Shown here piece after piece: positions 1 through 6,212 of a stretch of 18,247 nt of DNA (its first letter is position 1; each line of letters starts with the position of its first letter). The notes beneath the pieces were generated by a model that made no database searches, was not told the origin of the DNA, and saw nothing but the letters and a program-made list of their open reading frames with translations. The stretch is from NCBI GenBank assembly GCA_009702305.1, contig WLIH01000004.1, forward strand, positions 1-18,247. Direction: 5' to 3'. Source of the DNA: Actinomycetota bacterium (GTDB lineage: Bacteria > Actinomycetota > Actinomycetes > Propionibacteriales > Nocardioidaceae). The position numbers were made by a program, and so were the translations under genes.

Positions 1-131
1 GGGCCGGAGGGGCCCCACAGGGCCGGATCGAGCACGAAGAGCGGGAGGACGGCGTCGTCGGCGCACGCCTGCAGCAGCGCGGGATTGTCACCCAGGCGCA
101 GGTCACGGCGGAACCACATCACGGAAGGCAT
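1..131 (-). CDS. DNA photolyase family protein, N-terminal fragment cut by window edge
   Basis: Reading the minus strand from the ATG at 131 gives 43 codons that begin MPSVMWFRRDLRLGDNPALL and continue through ACADDAVLPLFVLDPALWG before leaving the window. WFRRDLRLxDNPAL is the classic start of the photolyase/cryptochrome alpha-beta antenna domain, so this is very probably deoxyribodipyrimidine photolyase, a cytoplasmic FAD enzyme that uses light to split pyrimidine dimers. The FAD and catalytic domain lies outside the window, so a cryptochrome-like paralogue cannot be excluded. An AGGGTGG ribosome-binding sequence (143-137 on the minus strand) sits 5 nt before the ATG, supporting this start over the in-frame GTG and ATG four and five codons later. 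The gene is divergent from ideR, with about 47 bp between the starts. Confidence 0.85.
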   Translation of the reverse strand, partial: MPSVMWFRRDLRLGDNPALLQACADDAVLPLFVLDPALWGPSG

Positions 132-165
132 CGCCACCACCCTGCCAGCCGGTAGGTCGATGGGT

Positions 166-171
166 AAGAAT
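166..171 (+). promoter_or_regulatory. Putative -10 box for a leaderless ideR transcript
   Basis: AAGAAT (within TAAGAAT) lies 7 nt before the GTG at 179. This is the distance expected if transcription starts at the G of GTG. No convincing -35 box or Shine-Dalgarno sequence is seen. Inference from spacing only. Confidence 0.35.
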
Positions 172-178
172 GACCCAC

Positions 179-865
179 GTGAGCGATCTCATCGACACCA
201 CCGAGATGTACCTCCGCACCGTCTACGAGCTGGTGGAGGAAGGGATCGTCCCGCTGCGCGCCCGGATCGCCGAGCGCCTGCACCAGAGCGGTCCCACGGT
301 CTCGCAGACGGTGGCTCGGATGGAGCGCGACGGCCTGCTCACGGTCGAGGGCGACCGCCACCTCGAGCTCACCCCCGAAGGCATGCGGCTGGCGACCCGC
401 GTGATGCGCAAGCACCGCCTCGCCGAGCGGCTGCTCGCCGACGTGATCGGCCTCGACTGGGAGCTCGTCCACGAGGAGGCGTGCCGCTGGGAGCACGTGA
501 TCTCCGAGACCGTCGAGCGGCGTCTGATCGAGCTGCTCGGCCACCCGACGGAGTCGCCGTACGGCAACCCGATCCCCGGGTTGGGCGAGCTCGGCGAGAG
601 TGCGGTGGGCGAGGAGTTCATGGCCGGCGTCGAGCCGCTCTCCCACGTCGCCGGCCCGGCCGAGGGCAGGGTGCTGGTGCGCCGCATCTCCGAGGAGATG
701 CAGAAGGACGAGGCGCTGATGAGCGCCCTGCGCCGGGTCGGAGCGCTGCCCGACAAGACGATCACGATCATCGCGACCGACGACGGTGTGCTCGTCGGCT
801 CCTCCGGCGAGACCGCCGAGCTGCTGCCCGAGGCGGCCGATCACATCTTCGTACGCCGGCTCTGA
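179..865 (+). CDS. ideR: Iron-dependent transcriptional repressor, DtxR/IdeR family
   Basis: The 228-aa product is an iron-activated DNA-binding repressor that, in actinobacteria, shuts off siderophore and iron-uptake genes and induces iron storage. An N-terminal winged helix (TTEMYLRT, then LRARIAERL and SGPTVSQTVARMERDGLL) is followed by a metal-binding dimerisation domain and a C-terminal SH3-like domain. With the GTG at 179 as start, the ligand positions match mycobacterial IdeR exactly: Met10, His79, Glu83, His98, Cys102, Glu105 and His106, with Glu172 and Gln175 in the SH3 part. That agreement, plus a -10-like box 7 nt upstream, is why I prefer 179 to the ATG at 170, which would add three residues. 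No Shine-Dalgarno sequence precedes either start. All ligands are present, so this should be functional and iron rather than manganese responsive. The 17-bp region 855-871 is an imperfect palindrome over the stop codon. Confidence 0.93.
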   Translation: MSDLIDTTEMYLRTVYELVEEGIVPLRARIAERLHQSGPTVSQTVARMERDGLLTVEGDRHLELTPEGMRLATRVMRKHRLAERLLADVIGLDWELVHEEACRWEHVISETVERRLIELLGHPTESPYGNPIPGLGELGESAVGEEFMAGVEPLSHVAGPAEGRVLVRRISEEMQKDEALMSALRRVGALPDKTITIIATDDGVLVGSSGETAELLPEAADHIFVRRL

Positions 866-976
866 GCCGGCCACCCGGGAGCCGCCAAGGTCGTCGGCTC
901 CAGGGCGTGACCAGGACGGTCCACACTCGTTGTCCTAGGTGAGGGAAGCAGACAACCCAAGCCTAGGGAGGGCGAC
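866..976. other. Intergenic region between ideR and the 123-aa gene
   Basis: This 111-bp stretch contains two CCTAGG palindromes (934-939 and 962-967) and a 5-bp inverted repeat TTGTC/GACAA (930-934, 951-955). The second CCTAGG runs into the GGGAGGG ribosome-binding site (966-972) of the next gene. I found no convincing 19-bp iron box and no clear -35/-10 pair. Confidence 0.4.
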
Positions 977-1348
977 ATGTCGATGTCGGGGGGAGTGCTG
1001 ACGATGGAGCTCATCGAGGTGCCCATGACGGGCCGCGAGTTGAGCACCGCGATCGCACGACACGGAGAGCTGGTGGTCAGCCACCGCGGCACGCGTCTGA
1101 CGCGTGGACTCGAGCTCGGCGAGGAGATCGTGATCCTCGACGCCGGCGGTGAGTACCACAGCGCCCACGTCACCGATCTCGAGTTCGACCTCGAGGACAC
1201 CCGCTACATCCTCAGCCTCGGCGTGCGGCTGCCCCCCGAGCACGCGGGCGAGCGCATCGACGACAGCCTCGGCACCCCGGAGGCCCACGGCCTCTACTCG
1301 ACCCAGTCGATCCTCGATCTGCTCGCGGAGCTGCGCGACGAGAGGTGA
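977..1348 (+). CDS. Hypothetical protein of 123 aa, no family recognised
   Basis: I do not recognise this protein. It is soluble and acidic, with no signal peptide or membrane segment. The central part (about residues 30-75: ELVVSHRGTRLTRGLELGEE, then VILDAGGEYHSAHVTDLEF) alternates hydrophobic and charged residues in a way that suggests a small beta-barrel. The C-terminus (YSTQSILDLLAEL) looks like an amphipathic helix. A strong GGGAGGG (966-972) supports ATG 977 or ATG 983; a third ATG at 1004 starts MELIEVPMTGRELS and might be the conserved start. It follows ideR in the same direction after 111 bp, so co-transcription is possible but not shown. Its last 55 bp overlap the convergent Sir2 gene. 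Codon use is like that of its neighbours, which favours a real gene. Confidence 0.72.
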   Translation: MSMSGGVLTMELIEVPMTGRELSTAIARHGELVVSHRGTRLTRGLELGEEIVILDAGGEYHSAHVTDLEFDLEDTRYILSLGVRLPPEHAGERIDDSLGTPEAHGLYSTQSILDLLAELRDER

Positions 1349-2130
1349 GACCGGCGGCGCACGGCCAGCTCCTGGAGGAGCTCGCTGCAGCCGCGGTCCA
1401 CGGCGTACGTCGCCAGCTCGTCTCCCCGGGTCGCCCCGCGGTTGACGATCACCACCGGTGTACCGGCCTTCGCCGCACGCCGCACGAACCGGAAGCCGCT
1501 CATCACCGTCAGGCTCGAGCCGGCCACCAGCAGCGCACCGCCCCGCTCGACGAGCGCGTCGACCGCGGCGAAGCAGCGCTCCACCCGCGGGGCGGGGACG
1601 CTCTCCCCGAAGAACACGACGTCCGGCTTCAGCACGCCGCCGCACACCTCGCACGCCGGCACGACGAAGCCGGCGGTCTCGTCGAGGTCCACGTCGCCGT
1701 CGGGACGCACCTCCACCGCGCTGTGCCGCTCCTCGAATCCGGGGTTGAGCTCGCGCAGCCGCTGCTGCAGCGCATCGCGCGGGCTCGTCGTGCGGCACCC
1801 GAGACACACGACGTCGGCGATCCTGCCGTGCAGCGCCACCATCGGCTCGGTGCCGAGCCGCTCGTGGAGCCCGTCGACGTTCTGGGTGATCAGCAGGTCC
1901 AGGTCGAGCGAGGCGATCGCGCGGTGCCCGTCGTTGGGCTCGGCCCGGCGCATCCGCCCCCAGCCCAGGTGGCTGCGGGCCCAGTAGCGCTGGCGTGCCG
2001 CCGGGCCCGAGACGAACTCCTGGTAGGTCATCGGCGCGCGAATCGGCGACCCCGGTCCGCGGTAGTCCGGGATGCCCGAGTCGGTCGAGAGCCCGGCGCC
2101 GGTCAGCACGACGAGGGGGCGATCGGCCAC
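1294..2130 (-). CDS. Sir2-family NAD-dependent protein deacylase
   Basis: Sirtuins remove acetyl or other acyl groups from lysine using NAD, giving nicotinamide and O-acyl-ADP-ribose. The 278-aa product has the full set of motifs: GAGLSTDSGIPDYRG (residues 11-25), TQNVDGLH (82-89), catalytic His101, four zinc cysteines (109, 112, 160, 163), KPDVVFFGE (168-176) and GSSLTV (204-209). The pattern resembles SIRT4-like class II bacterial sirtuins. The only usual start codon is GTG at 2130, immediately before ADRPLVVLTGAG. It lacks a Shine-Dalgarno sequence, and the codons just upstream (Tyr-Ala-Glu-Ala-Ala-Leu-Asp-Leu) read like the N-terminal helix normally seen in the family but offer only CTG at 2133. 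The Arg/Ser-rich C-terminal tail (after about residue 257) is encoded antisense to the end of the 123-aa gene. The DUF2277 gene lies 43 bp upstream on the same strand. Confidence 0.93.
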   Translation of the reverse strand: MADRPLVVLTGAGLSTDSGIPDYRGPGSPIRAPMTYQEFVSGPAARQRYWARSHLGWGRMRRAEPNDGHRAIASLDLDLLITQNVDGLHERLGTEPMVALHGRIADVVCLGCRTTSPRDALQQRLRELNPGFEERHSAVEVRPDGDVDLDETAGFVVPACEVCGGVLKPDVVFFGESVPAPRVERCFAAVDALVERGGALLVAGSSLTVMSGFRFVRRAAKAGTPVVIVNRGATRGDELATYAVDRGCSELLQELAVRRRSHLSSRSSASRSRIDWVE

Positions 2131-2173
2131 CAGGTCGAGCGCGGCCTCGGCGTACGACGGCGCCGTGGACCGC

Positions 2174-2443
2174 TCAGCGCGCGTAGCGCACCGCGGCGCG
2201 AGCCCGAGCCTTCTCGGCCTCGACCGCCCGGTCCTTCGGCGGCGCGGTGGTGACCAGGTCGTCGAGCAGGTGCTGGGTCAGGTGCGCGATCTCGCGCACC
2301 GCCTGATCGAAGGCCGCCTGGTTGGCTGCCGACGGCTTCGTCGTGCCCGCCACCTTGCGGACGTACTGCAGCGCGGCGGCCGTGACCTCGTCACGCGTGG
2401 CCGGCGGCTCGAAGTTGTTGAGCGGACGGATGTTGCGGCACAT
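2174..2443 (-). CDS. DUF2277 domain-containing protein
   Basis: This 89-aa protein has the hallmark N-terminus MCRNIRPLNNFEPPAT followed by ALQYVRKVAGTTKPSAANQAAFDQAV, which I recognise as the DUF2277 family of small bacterial proteins of unknown function. The conserved MCRNI start fixes the ATG at 2443. The family start contains one cysteine two residues in; no other motif suggests an activity, and there is no signal peptide or membrane helix. The rest is mainly helical and Ala/Arg-rich at the C-terminus. A TAGGCT box lies 6 nt before the ATG, which suggests a leaderless transcript. It precedes the Sir2 gene on the same strand with a 43-bp gap, so the two may form an operon. Confidence 0.88.
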   Translation of the reverse strand: MCRNIRPLNNFEPPATRDEVTAAALQYVRKVAGTTKPSAANQAAFDQAVREIAHLTQHLLDDLVTTAPPKDRAVEAEKARARAAVRYAR

Positions 2444-2449
2444 GGGACG

Positions 2450-2455
2450 AGCCTA
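2450..2455 (-). promoter_or_regulatory. Putative -10 box for a leaderless DUF2277 (and sir2) transcript
   Basis: TAGGCT on the minus strand fits the actinobacterial TAnnnT consensus and ends 6 nt before the ATG at 2443. No good -35 element is seen 16-18 bp upstream. Confidence 0.4.
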
Positions 2456-2482
2456 CGTCGCGATCGGGAGCGCGTCTGGTGC

Positions 2483-3112
2483 ATGATCGCGGTCGTGAAT
2501 CCTCGTGTGCCGACCCTCGCCCGGACGACCGCCGCCGTCGGTGTGCTGCTGCTGGCCAGCGCGTGCAGCGACAGCGACGGCGGGTCCGACGACGCCGCAC
2601 CGCCCGCTGCGGAGAGCACGTCGGCCGGTTCGTCGCCGACGCCGTCGTCGGACCCGGCTGCCGATGTCGACTGCTCGGCCACGGCGGTGAGCGCGACCTT
2701 CGCCGACGGCGAGGTCGACCTGACCACCAGCGCCGCCGTCGAGCTCGGCGACGGATCGGCGTACACCGTCTACGCCGGCGACTTCACGATCCCCACCGAC
2801 GACATCTCGGTGGCCGGTGCGCGCGCCGCCGAGGGCGAGCACCTCGCGACGCTCGCGATCACGACCTTCAACGCCGAGGAGTCGGCGCCCGAGATCGAGG
2901 TCGGCCAGGTGGTCCCGTACACCACCGACTTCGGCGTGCTCACCTTCGCCGTGCTGCTCCAGTCCGGCACCGACATCCTCGGCAACAACGTCGGAGGCAC
3001 GGGCGAGGCCGTGGTCGCCCAGCTCAGCGACGACGAGATCTGCGTCAGCGTGGACTACTCCGACGACGAGAAGTCCCTCACCGGCGTGATCGTCGCTCCC
3101 GTCTCGAGCTGA
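2483..3112 (+). CDS. Small secreted lipoprotein of unknown function
   Basis: The 209-aa product starts with a short positively charged segment, a hydrophobic core (about TTAAVGVLLLASA) and Cys28, followed by a Ser/Pro/Ala-rich linker (to about residue 55), typical of an exported lipoprotein anchored to the outer face of the membrane. The lipobox is LASAC: the -3 residue is Ala instead of the usual Leu, with Leu at -4, so the match is relaxed. The mature domain is acidic (many Asp/Glu), has no recognised family, and looks beta-rich (YTVYAGDFTIP, then VVPYTTDFGVLTFAVLL). It has a cysteine before the domain (VDCSATAV) and another near the end (DEICVSV), which could form a disulfide. ATG 2483 is the reported start; GTG 2495 is an alternative, preceded by CATGAT at 7 nt. 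The gene is divergent from DUF2277. Confidence 0.82.
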   Translation: MIAVVNPRVPTLARTTAAVGVLLLASACSDSDGGSDDAAPPAAESTSAGSSPTPSSDPAADVDCSATAVSATFADGEVDLTTSAAVELGDGSAYTVYAGDFTIPTDDISVAGARAAEGEHLATLAITTFNAEESAPEIEVGQVVPYTTDFGVLTFAVLLQSGTDILGNNVGGTGEAVVAQLSDDEICVSVDYSDDEKSLTGVIVAPVSS

Positions 3113-3148
3113 CCCCGTCTCGAGCTGACCCCGTCGCGAGCTGACCTC
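3101..3148. repeat. 16-bp tandem repeat, three units, across the lipoprotein stop codon
   Basis: The unit GTCTCGAGCTGACCCC occurs at 3101-3116 and 3117-3132 without change, and at 3133-3148 with two changes (GTCGCGAGCTGACCTC). The first unit contains the last codons and TGA stop of the lipoprotein gene. Every unit carries a TGA in the same phase, so the repeat gives back-up stops. Confidence 0.9.
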
Positions 3149-3171
3149 AACGAGACGCGACCTCCGGAGCC

Positions 3172-3190
3172 GGGGCTCGGGCCTAGCCCC
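3172..3190. terminator. Hairpin after the lipoprotein gene, possible terminator
   Basis: GGGGCT (3172-3177) and AGCCCC (3185-3190) form a 6-bp stem with a 7-nt loop. It is followed by AGGGTTTGCT and not by a clean T-run, so intrinsic termination would be weak. It also lies inside a sequence block shared with 9801-9853. Confidence 0.35.
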
Positions 3191-3201
3191 AGGGTTTGCT
3201 G

Positions 3202-3297
3202 GGTCTCGATACGGCGCTGGCGCGCCTACTCGACCAACGAGAAGGCTGCTCGTTGGTCGAGTGGCGTCGAGCGTCAGCGAGACGGTGTATCGAGACC
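3202..3297. repeat. Palindromic intergenic repeat, copy 1 (complete)
   Basis: This 96-bp element is bounded by the perfect 11-bp inverted ends GGTCTCGATAC (3202-3212) and GTATCGAGACC (3287-3297). A second perfect 13-bp inverted pair, ACTCGACCAACGA (3228-3240) and TCGTTGGTCGAGT (3250-3262), sits at the centre with a 9-nt loop. The two nested palindromes can fold into a long hairpin. There is no open reading frame with a transposase. The arrangement is that of a REP/MITE-like dispersed element and two related copies occur near 9.7-9.9 kb. Confidence 0.9.
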
Positions 3298-3361
3298 TTC
3301 ACGGCCGGGACCCTCGGTTGTGGACGGCCTGCGGGCTAAACCGGGTGACCTCGGGCGTGCC

Positions 3362-3390
3362 GTGACGGAGAATGCTCCTCCGTGGGTCAC
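3362..3390 (+). promoter_or_regulatory. Hairpin pairing the ribosome-binding site with the start codon of the ABC-F gene
   Basis: ACGGAG (3365-3370), which holds the GGAG ribosome-binding sequence, is perfectly complementary to CTCCGT (3378-3383), which includes the first two bases of the GTG start at 3382. The loop is 7 nt. GTG (3362-3364) and CAC (3388-3390) can extend the stem past a bulge. When folded, the site would hide both translation signals. Confidence 0.5.
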
Positions 3391-5067
3391 GTCGATGTCG
3401 CAGGAGTCCGTTACGAGCTGCCCGATGGCCGGGTGCTGCTCGACGAGGTGGCGTTCCGGGTCGGCGAGGGCGCCAAGGTCGCGCTGGTCGGCGCCAACGG
3501 CGCGGGCAAGACGACCCTGCTGCGCATCATCACCGGCGAGCTGACGCCGCACGCCGGAGTGGTGACCCGCTCGGGCGGGCTCGGGGTGATGCGGCAGATG
3601 GTGTCGCGCGGCAGCGCGACGGTCGCCGACCTGCTGCTCAGCGTCTCCCCCGACCGCGTCCGTGCCGCTGCGGCCGGCGTCGATCGCTGGGAGCTGGCGC
3701 TGATGGAGACCGACGACGAGACGACCCAGATGGCCTACGCCGAGGCCCTGTCGGAGTACGCCGATGCCGGCGGCTACGACCTCGAGGTCACCTGGGACGT
3801 GTGCACGATGGCTGCCCTGGCGCTGCCCTACGACCGCGCGAAGTACCGCGACCTGACGACTCTCTCGGGCGGCGAGCAGAAGCGTCTCGTGCTGGAGTTC
3901 CTGCTGCGCGGCCCCGACGAGGTGCTGCTGCTCGACGAGCCCGACAACTTCCTCGACGTGCCCGGCAAGATCTGGCTCGAGCAGCGCATCCGCGAGTCCG
4001 ACAAGACGATCCTGATGATCAGCCACGACCGCGAGCTGCTCAACAACACCGCGACCCGGGTGGTCACCGTCGAGCTCGGCCACGCCGGCAACCTCGTGTG
4101 GACCCACCCGGGCGGCTTCGCGTCGTACCACGAGGCCCGTCGCGACCGCTTCGCGCGCTTCGAGGAGCTGCGCAAGCGCTGGGACGAGGAGCACGCCAAG
4201 ATCAAGGCGCTGGTGCTGCGCCTCAAGATCAAGGCGGAGTACAACGACGGCATGTCCAGCCAGTACCGCGCGGCGCAGACGCGACTGCGCAAGTTCGAGG
4301 AGGCCGGGCCGCCCACCGAGCAGCCCCGCGAGCAGCAGGTCTCGATGCGTCTCAAGGGGGGACGCACCGGCAAGCGCGCCGTGGTCTGCGAAGGCCTCGA
4401 GCTGACGGGTCTGATGCGTCCCTTCGACCTGGAGGTCTGGTACGGCGAGCGGGTGGCCGTGCTCGGCTCCAACGGCTCGGGCAAGTCGCACTTCCTGCGG
4501 CTGCTGGCCGCCGGCGGATCCGACCCCGACGTCGAGCACCGTCCGGTCGGCGAGGTCGCGATCAAGCCGGTGCTGCACCGCGGCAAGGCCAAGCTCGGGG
4601 CGCGGGTGCGGCCGGGGTGGTTCGTGCAGACCCACGACCACCCGGAGCTGATCGGTCGCACGCTGCTCGACATCCTCCACCGCGGCGACGGCTCGCCCGA
4701 CGGGCGCGCCGGGATGGGCCGCGAGGCGGCGGCCCGGGTGCTCGACCGCTACGAGCTCGCCCACGCCGGCGAGCAGAAGTTCGAGTCGCTCAGCGGTGGT
4801 CAGCAGGCACGCTTCCAGATCCTGCTGCTCGAGCTGTCGGGGGCGACCCTGCTGCTCCTCGACGAGCCGACCGACAACCTCGACGTCCAGTCGGCCGAGG
4901 CGCTCGAGGAGGGACTCGAGGCGTTCGAGGGCACGGTGCTGGCGGTCACGCACGACCGATGGTTCGCCCGCGGCTTCGACCGGTTCCTCGTCTACGGTGC
5001 CGACGGGGACGTCTACGAGTCCGACGGCCCGGTCTGGGACGAGGGAAGAGTGGAGCGCGCGCGATGA
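3382..5067 (+). CDS. ABC-F family ATPase (tandem ATP-binding cassettes, ribosome-associated type)
   Basis: The 561-aa product has two ATP-binding cassettes and no membrane segment, the layout of ABC-F proteins, which bind the ribosomal E site and assist translation or protect from antibiotics. Cassette 1: Walker A GANGAGKTT (37-45), signature LSGGEQKR (161-168), Walker B LLLDEPDNFLD (182-192), switch His in SHDREL (214-219). Cassette 2: Walker A GSNGSGKS (362-369), signature SLSGGQQAR (469-477), Walker B LLLLDEPTDNLD (490-501), switch His in THDRW (523-527). Between them a charged helical linker (about 250-330) corresponds to the P-site-tRNA interaction region. Both cassettes deviate from the usual DEPTNHLD. 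GTG 3382 gives the expected N-terminus and has GGAG upstream. The stop overlaps the following acetyltransferase start by 4 bp (ATGA), so the two are translationally coupled. Housekeeping translation factor and resistance protein cannot be told apart from sequence alone. Confidence 0.93.
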   Translation: MGHVDVAGVRYELPDGRVLLDEVAFRVGEGAKVALVGANGAGKTTLLRIITGELTPHAGVVTRSGGLGVMRQMVSRGSATVADLLLSVSPDRVRAAAAGVDRWELALMETDDETTQMAYAEALSEYADAGGYDLEVTWDVCTMAALALPYDRAKYRDLTTLSGGEQKRLVLEFLLRGPDEVLLLDEPDNFLDVPGKIWLEQRIRESDKTILMISHDRELLNNTATRVVTVELGHAGNLVWTHPGGFASYHEARRDRFARFEELRKRWDEEHAKIKALVLRLKIKAEYNDGMSSQYRAAQTRLRKFEEAGPPTEQPREQQVSMRLKGGRTGKRAVVCEGLELTGLMRPFDLEVWYGERVAVLGSNGSGKSHFLRLLAAGGSDPDVEHRPVGEVAIKPVLHRGKAKLGARVRPGWFVQTHDHPELIGRTLLDILHRGDGSPDGRAGMGREAAARVLDRYELAHAGEQKFESLSGGQQARFQILLLELSGATLLLLDEPTDNLDVQSAEALEEGLEAFEGTVLAVTHDRWFARGFDRFLVYGADGDVYESDGPVWDEGRVERAR

Positions 5068-6092
5068 GCGACAACCTGGAGATCGCCTGGGTCGACCCGT
5101 TCGACGACGCGACGTTCGACGTGTGGCACGAGGTCTACGCCACCTCCCAGCGCTTCGGGCGCGAGGAGACCGCGGCGGTCTGGACATTGGAGGAGCTGCG
5201 CGTCCAGATGCAGCACCAGGGCACCGGCCGATGGGCCGGCGCCTACCTCGGCCGGGTGGCCGGGACGGCCGTCGCGTCGGGGTTCGTGATGATGAGCCTC
5301 GTCGACAACCTCGACCGCACCTCGCTGTGGGTCGACGTCCTGCCCGAGCGGCGTCGCCGCGGCCACGGGTCGGCGATGCTCGACCACGTCCTCGACGTCG
5401 CGCGGGAGAAGGGTCGCTCGATCATCGCCACCGAGGCGTCCTGGAGCTACGACGCCCACCCGGAGGGAGCAGGGGAGCCCGGTGTGGAGTTCCTCCGGGC
5501 GCACGGCTTCGACCTCGGGCTGGTGGAGATCCAGCGCACGCTGCGCCTGCCGGTCGACGATGCGCTGCTGGCCGAGCTGGCCGCCCGCGCGGCCACCCGG
5601 CACGAGGGCTACACCCTGCGGTCCTGGGTCGGGCCGGTGCCCGACGAGCTGCTGGAGTCGTGGGCGGCGCTGTCGTCGAGCCTGATGACCGAGGCGCCCG
5701 TGGGCGAGCTCGACCTGGAGCCCGAGTCGGCCGACGTCGCCCTGGTCCGCGAGGCCGAGGACGTCATCGCGAAGCAGGGGCGCACGAAGTACAACACCGC
5801 CGCGCTCGACGCCGACGGTGTCGTCGTGGCCTACACCGACCTGGCGACCGCCGTCCATGACCCCGGCAAGGCCTACCAGTGGGGCACGCTCGTGCGCGGC
5901 GACCATCGTGGCCACCGGCTCGGGATGGCGGTCAAGGTGGCCAACCTTCAGCAGCTGCAGGCCCTCGACACGACGGCTCGGACCGTCGTGACGTGGAACG
6001 CCGAGGTCAACAGCCACATGATCGGCGTCAACGAGGAGATCGGCTTCCGCCGCACCGAGCGCGCCGGCGCCTTCCAGCGCAAGCTGGTCTGA
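5064..6092 (+). CDS. Double-domain GNAT acetyltransferase (copy A)
   Basis: The 342-aa product carries two GNAT folds. The first has the acetyl-CoA pyrophosphate loop RRRRGHG (96-102) after the beta-strand SLWVDVLPE; the second has HRGHRLG (281-287) after QWGTLVRGD, followed by NAEVNSHMIGVNEEIG (312-327), typical of the last GNAT strand and helix. Such enzymes move an acetyl or acyl group from CoA to an amine; the substrate is unknown. MshD (mycothiol synthase) is also a double GNAT, but the sequence does not look like it and it is longer than the usual MshD. The ATG at 5064 overlaps the stop of the ABC-F gene (ATGA), so the two proteins are made together. A clear paralogue lies at 13890-14894. 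The gene ends facing the HtrA-like protease gene. Confidence 0.9.
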   Translation: MSDNLEIAWVDPFDDATFDVWHEVYATSQRFGREETAAVWTLEELRVQMQHQGTGRWAGAYLGRVAGTAVASGFVMMSLVDNLDRTSLWVDVLPERRRRGHGSAMLDHVLDVAREKGRSIIATEASWSYDAHPEGAGEPGVEFLRAHGFDLGLVEIQRTLRLPVDDALLAELAARAATRHEGYTLRSWVGPVPDELLESWAALSSSLMTEAPVGELDLEPESADVALVREAEDVIAKQGRTKYNTAALDADGVVVAYTDLATAVHDPGKAYQWGTLVRGDHRGHRLGMAVKVANLQQLQALDTTARTVVTWNAEVNSHMIGVNEEIGFRRTERAGAFQRKLV

Positions 6093-6212
6093 GGCGCCCG
6101 ACCTCTCACTCGTGGCGCGCAACGCCGAGAGGGGCGTCGTGACCGTCCTCCACGGCCACGAAGCCCCTCTGGTCCAGCGTCACGACGCCTGAGTCGCTGT
6201 CGCGACGATCGG
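6093..6212. terminator. Convergent intergenic region with two alternative hairpins
   Basis: GGCGTCGTGAC (6133-6143) and GTCACGACGCC (6179-6189) are perfect 11-bp inverted repeats. AGAGGGGC (6128-6135) and GCCCCTCT (6163-6170) are a second perfect 8-bp pair. Because the first arms share 6133-6135, the two stems exclude each other. There is no T-run. The location between converging genes fits a bidirectional terminator, read from both strands. Confidence 0.45.

Noticed and set aside
866..976. Iron box (DtxR/IdeR operator) upstream of the 123-aa gene
   Set aside because: The CCTAGG elements and nearby AGG/CC runs do not form the 19-bp palindrome TTAGGTTAGSCTAACCTAA with an acceptable number of matches.
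3150..3381. Insertion sequence remnant with transposase
   Set aside because: No transposase fragment is readable in any frame. The terminal inverted repeats belong to a short non-coding element.
3274..5187. Long open frame on the minus strand opposite the ABC-F gene
   Set aside because: Its product is rich in Arg, Leu, Val and Gly without any domain. It is the mirror of a well-supported gene with all ABC motifs, as expected in GC-rich DNA.
5064..6092. Mycothiol synthase (MshD)
   Set aside because: Both are double GNAT proteins, but this one lacks MshD-like sequence, is longer, and has a close paralogue in the window.
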